Below are positions 37,942 to 50,012 of a stretch of DNA of 64,000 bases, in pieces. A program made the position numbers and the translations under genes. The stretch covers positions 19,867,128 through 19,931,127 of the forward strand of contig CM035156.1 in assembly GCA_020205615.1 (NCBI GenBank), in the 5' to 3' direction. Source of the stretch: Panax quinquefolius (Eukaryota > Streptophyta > Magnoliopsida > Apiales > Araliaceae). The number at the start of each line of letters is the position of its first letter. Position 1 is the first letter of the stretch. The notes below the pieces were generated by a model. That model made no database searches, had not been told where the DNA came from, and saw only the letters and a list, made by a program, of their open reading frames with translations.

Positions 37942-39418
37942 GTATTTGCAGTTTTGCACCACTACGGCACAACTGTCAAGCTGGACAAAAACCAAATTAT
38001 TGAATGTGATAGGAATGGGTAAGAAGTTGCTCAATTTGTCTGCACCCAAAGATTATTTTCTGGTCAATTAATTAATTACTAGTAATACTGTATCGATAAT
38101 TTATCAGAATTACTATCAAGTACTAACTACTACTACTTTCAATAAGAATAGGATGGATTATTCAATTCCACGCGCTTTTCATAGAGCGTAAACTAGACAT
38201 ATCTCTATATAATTCATCACTGTATGTAGTGGAGTGGAGTGGAGTGGGTAAACCTGTGACATGCTCATAACTTTAACTTTAATAGGAGTACTCAATATAT
38301 TAGTCGTTTTAGAATATATTTTAAATTTTTTAAAAAAGGCTTAATTATTGAAAAAATTAATAAACTTTTAAATATACAAATTATATTTTTAACACAAATT
38401 ATATTAAACTTTTGATTTTACGTACTGCAAGAATAATATTAAACTTCAATCAGAGACGAGACGAGACGACTAATCTTATAATTCTCGTCATAGACCGAAC
38501 AACATTAAATTTTTAACATTAAACTTGAATCACAGACGATAGACTCCCACGACCATGCATGCATGCTAGGAAAGGAAGTTACAAAGTCAATTCTCACCAT
38601 GTGAATAACATTGAAAAAGCTGTCTTGATGTTCTCAGCCCAGCAAAACTGGAACCGAACCTTTCTTTATTTACCTATCAACTACTAATCTTTTTGGTCTT
38701 GTCCCTTTCCCCGCCATTAGTAAATTATATATATATATATATATATGATGGTATATAAGTGATTAAATTTGGTTACGTACGTTTTGTATTGTTGAAGGCC
38801 TGATCGACGACATCTTAGTTATTCATTCATCATGATTATTTATAAATATATAACAAATGAGTTTTAAAAACAATTCAAATACAAATACAGTAGCTTCTTC
38901 CTAAACTAACTCTTAAAAATACAAAATTCAAACTTTAAATACCCAGTTAAAATATAACCTAATTAATAACAAAAATGAGAAAGACTATTATTCCTTGCCT
39001 TCCATTCAAGTTATACTGATGTGATGCCCAAAACTAAATCTTGATGGTGTTATATTGTAGTATAATCTGATACGATACGTACGTTTGGTTGGATTTACTA
39101 TCAAGAAGTAGTATCATATTTAGTTTAATTATAAAAAGATAACAAATTTGTTATATATATACATTGAGGTTGTGGTTGCGTTTGGTTGGATGTCGCAACT
39201 TCTTTAATTTTCTTTTTGGCATTTACCTGTTAGATTTTTTTGCCCAACTTATTGTCTTATATCACTTCATTAATATTATGACATTTTTTTTTAATGAAGT
39301 TATCTCATTTGAAAAAAAAAAAACTTTTTTGAAGGAATCCTCTAAACCAAGAACTCTTAATTCTAAAGCATTTTTTCAAAATGGTGAAGAAGAAAATACA
39401 CTTACTATGCAATTTTAA
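37942..39418. other. intergenic/promoter DNA upstream of APS kinase
   Basis: No gene is seen. Contains a (TA)n run at about 38728-38746 and AT-rich sequence. The ORF at 39164-39418 is unrecognised and low-complexity. Confidence 0.6.
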
Positions 39419-40109
39419 TTGGGATAAATACATTTTTGGTCACTTGTCTTTGGGACTTTCATTTTACAATTTAGTGCAAAGTGAAAAAAACTTCTATTTG
39501 GTTATTGTCTTTCGAAAATTATTGAGATCTCGGTGCTTGTACTTTACAATTTTGAAATAATCGTTAAAATTATTAACGTAGTAGATGGAAAATTCGATGT
39601 GGCTTCCTCGGTAGCGTGGATAATAATATGTATATGGCCTTAGACACATCATGATTGAGGAATAATACTTCTCACGTGACATAAGGGTTAGGGAGAAAGA
39701 TTAAACGCGAAAGACAATACAGAGAGAGAAGAGCTTCGAAGTCGATCTCATCCAGAGATTCAGAGATTCAAGCCTTACAGTTGATTCGGCCAGATTTATA
39801 TATCCCCAAATTTGTTCGACAACAAAAAGTTAGCACTCAAACCCTTATTTTTGATTCTGTGTGTTCCATTTTAAGTAAGCACCCAAACCCTTATTTCGAG
39901 TGTTAAAAGATTTGTTCTGTACCCTAGATTTTGAACTTAATCTTTGTTTATGCTTACTTTATGTGGTTAATGCCCACCTTGTTGGATGTTTGTGGTCGTT
40001 TTCCCCAAAATTTGTTCTCTTGGTGTTGAATTAATGATATGTGTTGAATCTATAAATAAGAACACCTCTTGTGCTCTTGTGCTCTGTATCACTATTCATT
40101 GATTAGTCT

Positions 40110-40652
40110 ATGTTATTTTTTGTTTTTTTTACAGTGACAGATATGATTTCATTAATTGTGCACTATGGTGGAGAGTTTGTCACTGAGCCCACAAAACACT
40201 ATGTAGGAGGGTTGAAAAAAGTTGTCCCTAGTGATCCTGATTTCTTGTGCACTACACGTATAAATGAACAAATGGCTCATATATTAAGGTATCATACTAC
40301 TGCTACGGTTTTCTTTAAATATGGTGAAGGGTTTAGATTAATTCATGATGATGATTCGATTAGAGATTTAATTAAAGCTTCTGCAAAAGATATGACTGTA
40401 GAAGTTTTTGTGGATCATAAACTTGACGAGGATCACCTTGATTATCTGAAGAACCTTGATCTACTTAGTAAGCTAGAAGAAAATGAAAATGAGGAGAACA
40501 ATGGGGTGAATCCTGAGGGGAACAATGCTGTGGATGGTGACTTCACTAGTGATGAAAGTTCTGAGGACTCTGATGCTGACTTGACTGGTGATGATGAACA
40601 ATTAAGCAGTGATGAAGAGTACCAAAATGCAAGATCAAAATTTAAGGAGTAT
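40110..40652 (+). pseudogene. MULE transposase N-terminal part (PB1-like domain), split by retrotransposon
   Basis: The frame is preceded by a T-run and ACAG (possible intron acceptor near 40134), so its start is uncertain; ATG 40143 fits best. It reads MISLIVHYGGEF, YVGGLKKVV, then RLIHDDDSIRDL and MTVEVFVDHKLDEDH, the layout of the PB1-like N-terminal domain of plant MuDR transposases. A Ser/Asp/Glu-rich linker follows (SDESSEDSDADLTGDDEQL). At 40653 it runs into a gypsy LTR. The frame is open for about 170 codons and clearly coding in style. The MULE zinc-finger and DDE catalytic domains are absent from the window. Confidence 0.75.
40648..40652. other. target-site duplication AGTAT (left)
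   Basis: AGTAT abuts the gypsy LTR start TGTAAG and recurs at 56529-56533 after the LTR end, followed by ACTAAACAAATG. Joining there keeps the MULE frame (KFKEY then TKQMKE). Confidence 0.8.
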
Positions 40653-43230
40653 TGTAAGACCCCAACTTATTATTAATGAAATTTAATTTTCTCTATTTTG
40701 AAATAGTAAGGGTTGATTTGATTAATGTGGATAGTTATGGGTAAAATACGCAAATATTTCAAAATAAGCAAGTGGTTATAAAATATTCATTGTTGTTGAG
40801 AATATTAGTTTGGTCGTGGAATATTCTTCTTTGTCGGGGAATATTAAATGCGATTTACTAGCGATCTTTTATGGGCCCCATAACTGAAAAAGCGATTGGA
40901 TGAAGAAAGCGACAAATATAAGTTGTTTAAAAATAACACAGCGTAGTTATTCTGGATTATCTTGTTAAAATACTCGGTAGTTAAAACACACGATGCTTTG
41001 CGGTATTTGCACCAATTATTGATTCTTACGTGAAGAAGGCACTTTTCGATAATGGTTCGATAATTCTTATTCAGATATTTTATTTTATTGATTTAATAAT
41101 TCTTTGCGTTGATATTTTATATTGTTGTTGTTTGATAATTGTCATTCCATAGTATTTTTTATTATCGAAGCAATAATCGAATAATATTATTAGAAAACAT
41201 TATTGGCAATGTCTAGAAAGTTACATCTAGGAGAGATTTGGTCACCTAATTGCGCCGATGAGGAGAAATTCTTATTGGAAAGCCCCTGCTTCCTGGGAGC
41301 GCACAGTTGTCGATATTGTGATTACATAATATTATTTGTGAATAATTAATTATTGATTCATATAATGAGGAAAATATTGATTTTATGTGGATATAGATGG
41401 AGAAAATTTTTAATGTGACAATTGTTGAAAATTGAAATTTTATCTTTTACGATAAAATAATTCGTTTAAATATATTATTATATTTTAATAATATAATCTT
41501 GGTGATATTTTTACAACGAATGTGGGATATATGAGTATATCTGAGGAGGAAGAGTATTTTGTTGCAATAAATGTTTAAAACATGTTAAACATGTCGATGG
41601 ACCCCATTTATTAGTGAAATTTGATTATAGCCTGTAAAATCGCCCGTTTATGGATTTCGGTCAATTTCTATTTGGAATTTGGAAAAACTTTCTTTTGCAA
41701 AGTTGTAGAGAATTGAATTTCCTATAAAAAAGTCGCAAGATTTGAATTTTCTGACAAAAGGGCTATTTATTATGAATTATTGAAGTTCTGAAGCTCCAAA
41801 ATAATTAATTTTTGAAGTTTTAAATATTATTTTTACAAAAAACGTTTTTTGCATGTGTGAGGCATGTGTTCAATTGCTGAATTTTAGATTCAAAGGTGTG
41901 CGTGAAGATTATATATATATATATATATTAATATTTTAATAAATTTTCTACTTTGGTGTTACTAGCATTTTCTATAAATAGGGTGTTTAGGTTAGAATTG
42001 GAAATCACACGAATGAAGTTTTCTCTCTCTATATTATCGAAATATTCTTGTGAGTATTTTGAGTATTGCTAAGCGGTTGCAAGTTCAAGTCATGCTTTAT
42101 ATCCTGTTTAAATTTAGAAATCTTTGTCTTTCGAGGTAAATAATATTATTATTTTTTCAGAATGATATTATTTCATCAATATCATTATCTTTGAAATATT
42201 GATCTGAAGTTTTTATCAAATTTGAAACTTTTGGTGTCGAGATTACTATTCACACGTATCTGACCTTTATTCATTATCTGACCTTATTCACGAATCTGAC
42301 CTTTATTCGTGAAAAATGAAAATTTTTCCTTTTAAATCTAAAATATCTATTGTGGATACTAGCTTTGATTGTATTCATGTTTTGATCATTCTTGAATTTT
42401 ACACCACTATGATTATTTTTGAGGTATTTTTGGACATAGATAAAACAAAAGTCTGAATCCTTAATCCTTAATCCTTGTCATTTTGTTTCACTTTGGATTC
42501 GTTTCTTAAAAAATATTTTCATCATCCTCGGTCTTAAATGATGATATTATTGAATATCTTTGGCACAGTAGTGTAAAGATGAATGATTTACGATGAATAT
42601 CTTTGGCGCGTAGTGCAAAGATGAGCAGTGTTTAGATGAACATGACGGTGATGAATATCTTTGGCTTTGTAGTGCAAAAGATGAATATTTGATTCGGATA
42701 TATATTGATTGATGTTACGAGGGATAAAAGATGAGCGATGAACTTTTAAATTCATACATAGAAGATAGTAGTTTGCATTCTCTTTAACTCTTCTAATGAA
42801 TTATTATTTCATTACTTGAATATTGATTTAAAACTTGTTGTCTATTGTATTCTATTAGATTTTTCCTGTTTGAAGACTAACGATAATTTGTTGTATATTA
42901 TCTTAGTCATAATATTCTTCTTTGGGCTAGTTGAGCTCACCCTTTTCCTTTTTGTTCCATTTTTTCTTCTCGGGATGCGAGAATATAAGCGAAATGCAGT
43001 CGGGGTATGGAATGAAGGTTACAGAGAGAGTTGTTTAGTAGTACTCACCATTTTTGTAAAATAATGTATCAATAAATGTGATGAGGATTTATTTGAGTAT
43101 AGATATTGTCAGAAAATAATATTTGTATTCAAACTCACGGTTTCTTTGTTGTAATAATAAAGTTGTAGTTGTTTACATGCCATGTATTGTGAACTCAAAA
43201 TGGGTGATGTATACTATTTTGGGGCGTTAC
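40653..43230 (+). repeat. Ty3/gypsy LTR (copy 2, 5' LTR)
   Basis: About 2.58 kb from TGTAAGACCCCAACTTATTA to GGGGCGTTAC, with the same internal order as copy 1: TATAAATA at 41973, ATTCACG/ATCTGACC repeats (42240-42310), AATCCTTAATCC heptamers (about 42455) and the GATGAATATCTTTGGC block (42540-42700). It is the left end of the insertion into the MULE ORF. Confidence 0.88.
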
Positions 43231-43250
43231 TGATTGATATCGAGCTTAGG
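43231..43250 (+). other. primer-binding site, gypsy copy 2 (diverged)
   Basis: TGATTGATATCGAGCTTAGG corresponds to GTTGGTATCAGAGCTTAGG in better copies. The CAGAG core is altered. Confidence 0.6.
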
Positions 43251-43402
43251 ATATGATCTCTGGCGGAGATCGGGGAATAGAACTAGGAGGGAGAGACGAG
43301 TAAATCCTTGCTAGTGTGTCCTACTTAAGCTTATTTGTTAGTTGGTCGGTATATATAGGGATATTATGTGATATATTGATTTCCTTAATTAACCCTTGTT
43401 TT

Positions 43403-44870
43403 ATGGCGGTGTTGAGAATGTCGTTGAGAATATTAACAATGGAAATGAGGCCAGTGTAAAGCCTTTATACTCACCAACGAGGGAGAACGTGCAGCAGTGG
43501 CAATGTTCCTCTGTGAACAACACCACCACTGAAAGCGGATGATGAGCGAGGGATGTTTAGAAGCTTTTGCGATTCATACAAAATCGAATGAGGAGACTCG
43601 TGTTCAAAATCTGAGGAAAATGATAGCAATTCACGGGTTGTCACACGACAAAGCAGTTCAAAGTTGGGACCACGAAAATTTAAGGGAAAGCCAGATCCGA
43701 TCATGGCGGAAACATGGGTCAAGCAAATTACAAGATATTCGATGTCTTGGGATGCGGAGGAGGAATGAAGGTTCCATTCGCCACCTTATGTTAAAATGGC
43801 GAAGCGGAATCTTGGTGGGAGTTCGTGAAGCGTACCCATCCGGTACTTTCGGCATGTCTTGGGAGCGTTTGAAACTATTTAATGACAAATACTTTCACGA
43901 AAGTGTTAAATCGTATGAAGGAAGTGTAGTTCATCGATTAGAATAAAACAACGTGGCGGTGTCTCGATGCGAGGCAAAGTTTGCGAGTTATCCGGTTTGC
44001 ACCTCATTTGGTGGAGAATGAGGAACGTGTGTAGCGGATGTTTACGAGAGGTTTGAAACCCGGCGTCGACAATATCTCATTTCTCATAAATTTTCTCTCT
44101 ATTCAAATGTTGTTAACGAGGCTCGATTGTTAGAAGCGAGATAACGAGTATGTTCAACCGGGGACCATAACGAGGATCGTACTGAGAGATAGCGATCAGC
44201 GAGTAATGATAACCAAGCGGAGAAAGAAAGCAGACGGACAAAAATGGTAACCACTCTGGTGGTAATCATAGCCATGAAAATAGAAGAAGCGAGTCGGGGA
44301 GGAGATTTTAAAAAGAGAGATTTAACAACCGACCGTGTGAAAGCAGCGATCTTAAGTGACAATCGGTTCTAAGGGAGGAGAACGACCACCGGTCATATCT
44401 ATAAATCGAGAAAGAGGACATATCGGTCAAACTGTCCCTGAACAGTTCAAGGTATGCTATAATTGTGGAAAGGAAGGACATATTGCTTTCGAGATTATAC
44501 AGTGGCGAAACCTAGTTCGTGAGGACGGTGACTCAAAAAGACATCCCAAAAAAAAGTCAAAGTCAGCGGTTCTAGGAAGAGCGTTTGTTGTGGTAGGTCA
44601 AAATGTGAGGAACCCAAGCGAGGTGATCACGGGTAAGCTATTTATAAATTCTTGCGAGTTTATACCTTACTTGATCTGGGTCTAACCATTCATTTATCTC
44701 TTACTGCTTGTGCTCAACGTTTAAACTTGACTCAGGAGAAATTAGACTTTGACCTATCTGTGGAAACTCCGTTAGGAGAAACTTTCATCACATCCATTGT
44801 TTATAAATCTTGTTTGATTCAAGTTGGCACCATCACCTTACATTGACCTTATCTCTTTAAAGATACTTGC
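43403..44870 (+). pseudogene. gypsy Gag and protease (copy 2)
   Basis: ATGGCGGTGTTGAG at 43403 starts Gag. A capsid-like stretch with KAVQSWDH near 43650-43680 is clearly coding in origin. The zinc knuckle CYNCGKEGHIA lies at 44454-44487. Protease is visible as GRAFVVVGQN, EVITGKL and LTACAQRLNLT at 44577-44740, with the DTGATH active site lost to a frame change near 44680. Several frameshifts break the ORF. Confidence 0.8.
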
Positions 44871-45099
44871 TTTTGATGTGATTTTAGGGATTGATTGGTT
44901 AACTACTCATCATGCCAAAATTGATTATTTTCGTAAGGTTGTTAGTTTTCATATTCTAACCAACTTTGTTATGCAATTCAAGCAACTAAACCATTAAAAT
45001 CAATCATTTGTCATATCTAATCATAAAGCTATTCGTTTATTGAAAAATGGATGTCAAGCTTTCTTAGCCCATGTTATGGATTTGAATAAAGACACGTAA

Positions 45100-47076
45100 A
45101 ATTTGAATAATATTCCTGTTGTTATTGACTTTCTGACGTATTTCACGAAGAACTTCCGGTTACCCCCGAACGTGAAGTTGAATTCTTTATTGATCTTGAA
45201 CTTTGGTACAAAGCCCATTTCTAAAACCCCATATCGAATGGCTCTAATGAACTTGGAGGAGTTAAAGGTCCAACTACGAGAAATTGTTGGACATCGGTTT
45301 CATTCGCCCTAGTACATCTCCTTGGGGTGCTCTGTTTTATTCGTAAAGAAGAAAGAGCGGGGAGTATCGACTTTTGTATTGACTACTCGGGAATTGAACC
45401 ATGTCACCATCAAGAATAGGTATCCTCTACCTCGTATTAATGACTTGTTTGACCCGATTTGCGGGCACAATTCTTTTCAAAGATCGATCTTAGATTACGG
45501 ATATCATCGGTGAAGATTAGAAGCGAGGATATTCAAAAGATCGCCTTGAGAACTCGGTATGGGCATTATAGAATTCTTAGTCATTATCTTTTCGGATGAC
45601 TAATGCTCTAACGGCTTTCATGGATATGATGAATCAAGTATTCAAGGAATATTTGGATCAATTCGTTGTTGTCTTTATTGATGACATCCTCATATATTCC
45701 AAAAGCCGTGAAGATCATGAGCACCATTTGAAGTTGGTACTCCAAAGGCTTATGAAAAACAAACTATATGCCAAATTGAAGAAATGCGAGTTACGGCTTG
45801 AGGAAGTAGCATTTCTTGACGCAATCAGTGTCAAAACATGGAGTATCAAGTGGACCCGGCGATTGAAGCAATACAAAAGTTGGGAACAACCGTCGGTGAC
45901 CAAAATCGTAGCTTTTGAGCTTAAATTTGGTTATTATCGGAGATTCGTGGAAGGGTTTTCTCGAATTGCTACTCCATTAACCCATTAACTTTCGAAGAGG
46001 ATACAAAATTAAGTATGGAAGCGAGGAATGCGAGAAGAGTTTCCAAGAGCTCGAGGAGAGACTCATTTACGGCTTTTTCTAACAATACCATCTGAATACG
46101 GATGGATTTGTTATCTCTGACGATGCTTGAGCAAAGGGTTAGGATGTGTTCTCATGCAACGTGGGAAAGTCATAGCCTATGCCTCGCGACAACTTAAAGA
46201 GTATGAGAGGAATTATCCTACTCATGATCTAGAGTTAGCGGCCCGATCGTTTCGCATTAAAGATATGGAGGCACTATTTATATAGGAGAAAGTGGAGATA
46301 TATTCGGACCATAAAAGCCTCAAATATTTCTTCACGCAAAGAGAACTCAACATGCTAAGAGCGATGGCGTTGGCTCGAGCTATTGAAAGACTACGACCAC
46401 ACTATTCAATACCGTCCACCGAAAAGCGAGCGTGGTAGGTAGCGCGTTGAGTAGAAGATCATATCTTGCGGGAATGAGTGCGATGATGTCAAGTATCTGC
46501 GTAGAAGAGCCAACTTTAATAGAAAAAGTTAAGGTTGCTTTCGCCACCGAGGCCGGAGGCGATCGTATGAGGAAGAAAGTACAAGAAGGTGCTATTCGAG
46601 CGAGAATTGATGAAGAAGGAATACTTGAGTCCACTCTGAACTTTGTGTTCCTTGAAGTACAAGATTATGATGGAGGCACACAATACACCATTTGCAATCC
46701 ATCCTGGAAGTACCAAAATGTATCGTGATCTTCGACATACATTTTGGTGGAACAATATGAAGAGAGAGATTGCAAAGTTTATCTCAATGTGTTTAACTTG
46801 TCAACGTGTAAAAGGCGGAGCATCTAGTACCTAAGGGTCCGCTCCGTTGCAACCACTGAGATTCCGAAATGGAAGTGGGAACACATTACCATGGATTTCA
46901 GATTCTGGTCTTCCTACGGTTTCTCAAGGCATCAATGTTATTTGGGTTATTGTTGATAGATTAACCAAGTCTGCTCATTTCTTTCTTGCCGTCTGAAAGA
47001 CTTATTCCTTGAGCGTCTTGCTAGTATATATGTAAATGAGATTGTGAGGTTGCATGGCATGCCGATATCCATAGTT
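45100..47076 (+). pseudogene. gypsy Pol: reverse transcriptase, RNase H, integrase (copy 2), cut by assembly gap
   Basis: Reverse transcriptase begins near 45160 (KPISKTPYRMALMN, GCSVLFVKKKE, KNRYPLPRINDLFD) and its catalytic YxDD-equivalent VVFIDDILIYSKS is at about 45670-45705. RNase H remnants lie at about 46090-46440 ([24 protein letters not shown]). Integrase follows at 46620-46840 with the HHCC domain (HPGSTKMYRDLR, FWWNNMKREIAKF, CLTCQRVKG) and the first part of the DDE core (TMDF, DRLTKSAHF-like) up to the gap. Frameshifts make it non-functional as assembled. It is the most complete pol in the window, and its motifs fit the Tekay/Del chromovirus lineage. Confidence 0.85.
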
Positions 47077-47176
47077 NNNNNNNNNNNNNNNNNNNNNNNN
47101 NNNNNNNNNNNNNNNNNNNNNNNNNNNNNNNNNNNNNNNNNNNNNNNNNNNNNNNNNNNNNNNNNNNNNNNNNNNN
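47077..47176. other. assembly gap (100 N)
   Basis: Exactly 100 N, the usual placeholder for a gap of unknown size. The integrase C-terminus and PPT of copy 2 are missing here. The ORF call that spans it is meaningless. Confidence 1.
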
Positions 47177-47276
47177 TGTAAGACCCCAACTTATTATAAA
47201 TGAAATTTAATTTTCTCTATTTATTATTTTGAAATAGTAAGGGTTGATTTGATTAATGTGGATAGTTATGGGTAAA
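47177..47276 (+). repeat. first ~100 bp of a gypsy LTR (plus orientation)
   Basis: TGTAAGACCCCAACTTATTA through GTTATGGGTAAA is the LTR start, presumably of copy 2's 3' LTR. It ends abruptly at an inverted LTR. Confidence 0.8.
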
Positions 47277-47734
47277 AGCTGTGAGTTTAAATACAAATAT
47301 TATCTTACAGACAATATTTATACTCAAATAAATCCTCATCACATTTATTGATACATTATTTTACAATAATGGTGAGGACTACTAAACAACTCTCTCTAGA
47401 ACCTTCATTCCATTACCCAGAGCTAGTACTACATTTACATTCTAGCCTCGAGAAGAAAAATGGAACAACAAGGAAAAGGGTGAGCTCAACTAGCCCGATA
47501 AAGAATGTTATGACTAAGATAATATCTGAACAAATTATCGTTAGTCTCCAGCGAGGAAAAAAATGCGATAGAATCTGATAGGCAACAAGTTTGGATCAAT
47601 ATTATGATTGAAATAATAATTCATAGAAGAGTTCGTAGAGAATGAAATCTCTATAATCTATGAATTTAACGATCCATCATCAATATTTTATCCTGTAACA
47701 TCAATCGATATTCATCTCTCGAATCAAATATTCA

Positions 47735-48030
47735 TCTTTTGCTTTCTGAGCGAAGATATTCATCAATCGATCGTATTCATCTCAACACTGTTCATCTTTG
47801 CACTAAAGGCCAAAAGATATTCATCGATCGATCGTCGTATTCATTTAAACACACCTTTCATCTTTTGCTTTCTGGGCCAAGATATTCATCGATCGTCGTT
47901 CATTTATTCATTTTTAAACACAAAGATATTCATCGATCGGTCGTTTTAAACACTGCTCTTTCTGAGGCCAAAGATATTCTTGAAATCATTCATCTTTTTT
48001 TTCTGGGCGAAGATATTCAATAATATCATC
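47735..48030 (-). repeat. tandem block GATGAATATCTTTGGC...AAAGATGAA in gypsy LTRs
   Basis: Degenerate units of roughly 55-65 bp, each with AAAGATATTCATC (inverted) and a TTCATCTTT partner. Homologous blocks lie at 11265-11430, 42540-42700, 53635-53985, 57470-57605 and 60540-60720, with visibly different unit numbers (about three in plus copies, about five or six in inverted copy 3). Confidence 0.75.
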
Positions 48031-48249
48031 ATTTAAGGCGAGGATGATGAAAAATATTTTTAAAAAAATGCGAATCGGTGAAACAAAATGACAAGGATTA
48101 AGGATTAAGGATTAAGGATTACGTACTTTGTTTTATCCGTATCAAAAATACCTCAAAAATAATCGTAGTGGTGTAAAATTCGAGAATGATCAAAACATGG
48201 ATCTGATCAAAGCTAGTATCCGAAATAGATATTTTAGACGAAAAGAAAA

Positions 48250-48480
48250 ATTTTCATTTTTAGATGAATAGTGTTAAATATTAATGAATAGTCTTAGTAT
48301 CGTGAATAGTCTTGAGTATCGTGAATAGTAACTCAGACACACCAAAGATAGAAATTCCACAAAAAAACATCTTCACGCTTCATGAATAGTACTTTCGTGA
48401 ATAGTAACTTCGTGAATAGTAACTTCATGAATAATAACTAACGTGAATAGTAACTCATGAATAGTAACCCAGACATGAAA
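48250..48480 (-). repeat. CGTGAATAGT tandem block in gypsy LTRs
   Basis: Units of about 15 bp (CGTGAATAGTAACTT and CATGAATAGTAACT) are repeated many times. Homologous blocks are at 10975-11050, 42240-42310, 54190-54400, 57825-57890 and 60110-60310, again with different copy numbers. Confidence 0.8.
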
Positions 48481-50012
48481 AAGTTCCAAATTTGATAAAA
48501 AGTACCAACGATATTTGACATAATGATATTGAAGAAATAATATCATTTGAGAAAAAAATAACATCCACTTACCTCGAAAGAATCGATTACTTGGAAGGAA
48601 AGGTCGGAGTGATCTTTGAATGAAACTTATCTTGAGCAATGAACTCTCAAAGTATCTAAATACTCACAAAATAAACTCGATAATATAGAGAGAAAGAAAA
48701 ACTTTGTTTACGGTGTGATTTTCAATTCTAACTTAGCCCTCTATTTATAGGAAAATGTTAGCCGTAGCAAAGCGGACTTGACTTTCTTTACACGATGGCT
48801 TTACACTTTACTATTGCCACCCACCACATTTGAAATAAAATTCAGCACATTTTTCACCAACCACAAGTGGGGCCCACTCAATTCTAAATTTTCCACCAAA
48901 ATCAATTATAAACCTAATTTAGAATCAGACACCTCTTAAAATTCACAACAAATCATTAGTGCATTTTAACGGTTCAAAATTTGTGGACATATACTCAACT
49001 TATGTATGTATAACATACCCAAAAATTACCACAATCAGCGGTCGGGATTAAAAATTATAACCCATGATATATCTGAAACCCACGATTTGATTTTAAATAC
49101 CTCCATCAGATAAAATCTTGATAAAACACCTCAACATTAATTCCTTCATTAATAACCACATAAATAAATCCATCATTTATATTCATATAAAATAAATATT
49201 TCCTTATCATATGAATCGATAATTAATTATTCACAAATAATATTACGAGAATCACATTTATAATGACGAGTAGTTTTCCCGGGAAGAGGGGGCTTTCGAT
49301 AAGGATCTCTCTCTTCTTGGCGCGCAATTAGGTGACCAAACCTCTCCTTAGAGCGAGAACTTTCTAGACATTGCCAATAATGTTATCTAATAATATTATT
49401 CAAATAATATGAATTATTGATCGATAATGGGAAATCTTGTGCGATGACAATTATTGAACAATGATAATATAAAATATCAATATGACAATTATTGAATCGA
49501 TAAAATAAAATATTGAGCGATAACTCTTGTGAAAATTATTGAGTAGTGCCTTCTTACGTAAGGATCGATAATTCACAATCTTGTGCAATCTGGTGTCTTC
49601 TTTGTGCGACCACGCGTATTCTTGTATTTTAACCATAAATATTCAACGATCTTAACGGTAACAACTACGGTCTTAACAACTTCTACTGTATTTATTTATA
49701 ACCACCCAAACTTTGTCGTTTTTCCTCATCCATAAACTTTCCGTTATGGGGCCCACATGGCATGGCATGTAAATGTAGTCGTGAAATATATTCCACAAAT
49801 GATCTGAATATTCCACGACGACGAATATTCCAACGACAAATATTCCACGACAAAATATTCCCAAAAAAAATGAATATTTTATAACCACTTGCTTATTTTG
49901 AAATATTTGCGTATTTAACCCTAACTATCCACATTAATCAAATCAACCCTTACTATTTCAAAATAATAAATAAAGGAAATTCCTTTTTATTTAAAAAAAT
50001 TTGAGGTCTTCT

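Larger units (their letters stand above)
47277..50012 (-). repeat. Ty3/gypsy LTR, inverted copy 3, 3' LTR (end-truncated)
   Basis: The minus-oriented LTR lacks about 90 bp at its 3' end, starting at GCTGTGAGTTTAAATAC, and runs to the LTR start near 50012. It is nearly identical over long stretches to 53095-55962. It carries an expanded tandem block (47735-48030) and GGATTAA heptamers (about 48090). Confidence 0.85.

Noticed and set aside
46947..47189. Minus-strand ORF across the N gap
   Set aside because: Most of its codons are N; it is an artefact of translating the gap.
48090..48120. GGATTAA repeats as telomere-like DNA
   Set aside because: The unit is not the plant telomere repeat (TTTAGGG) and the tract is short and LTR-internal.
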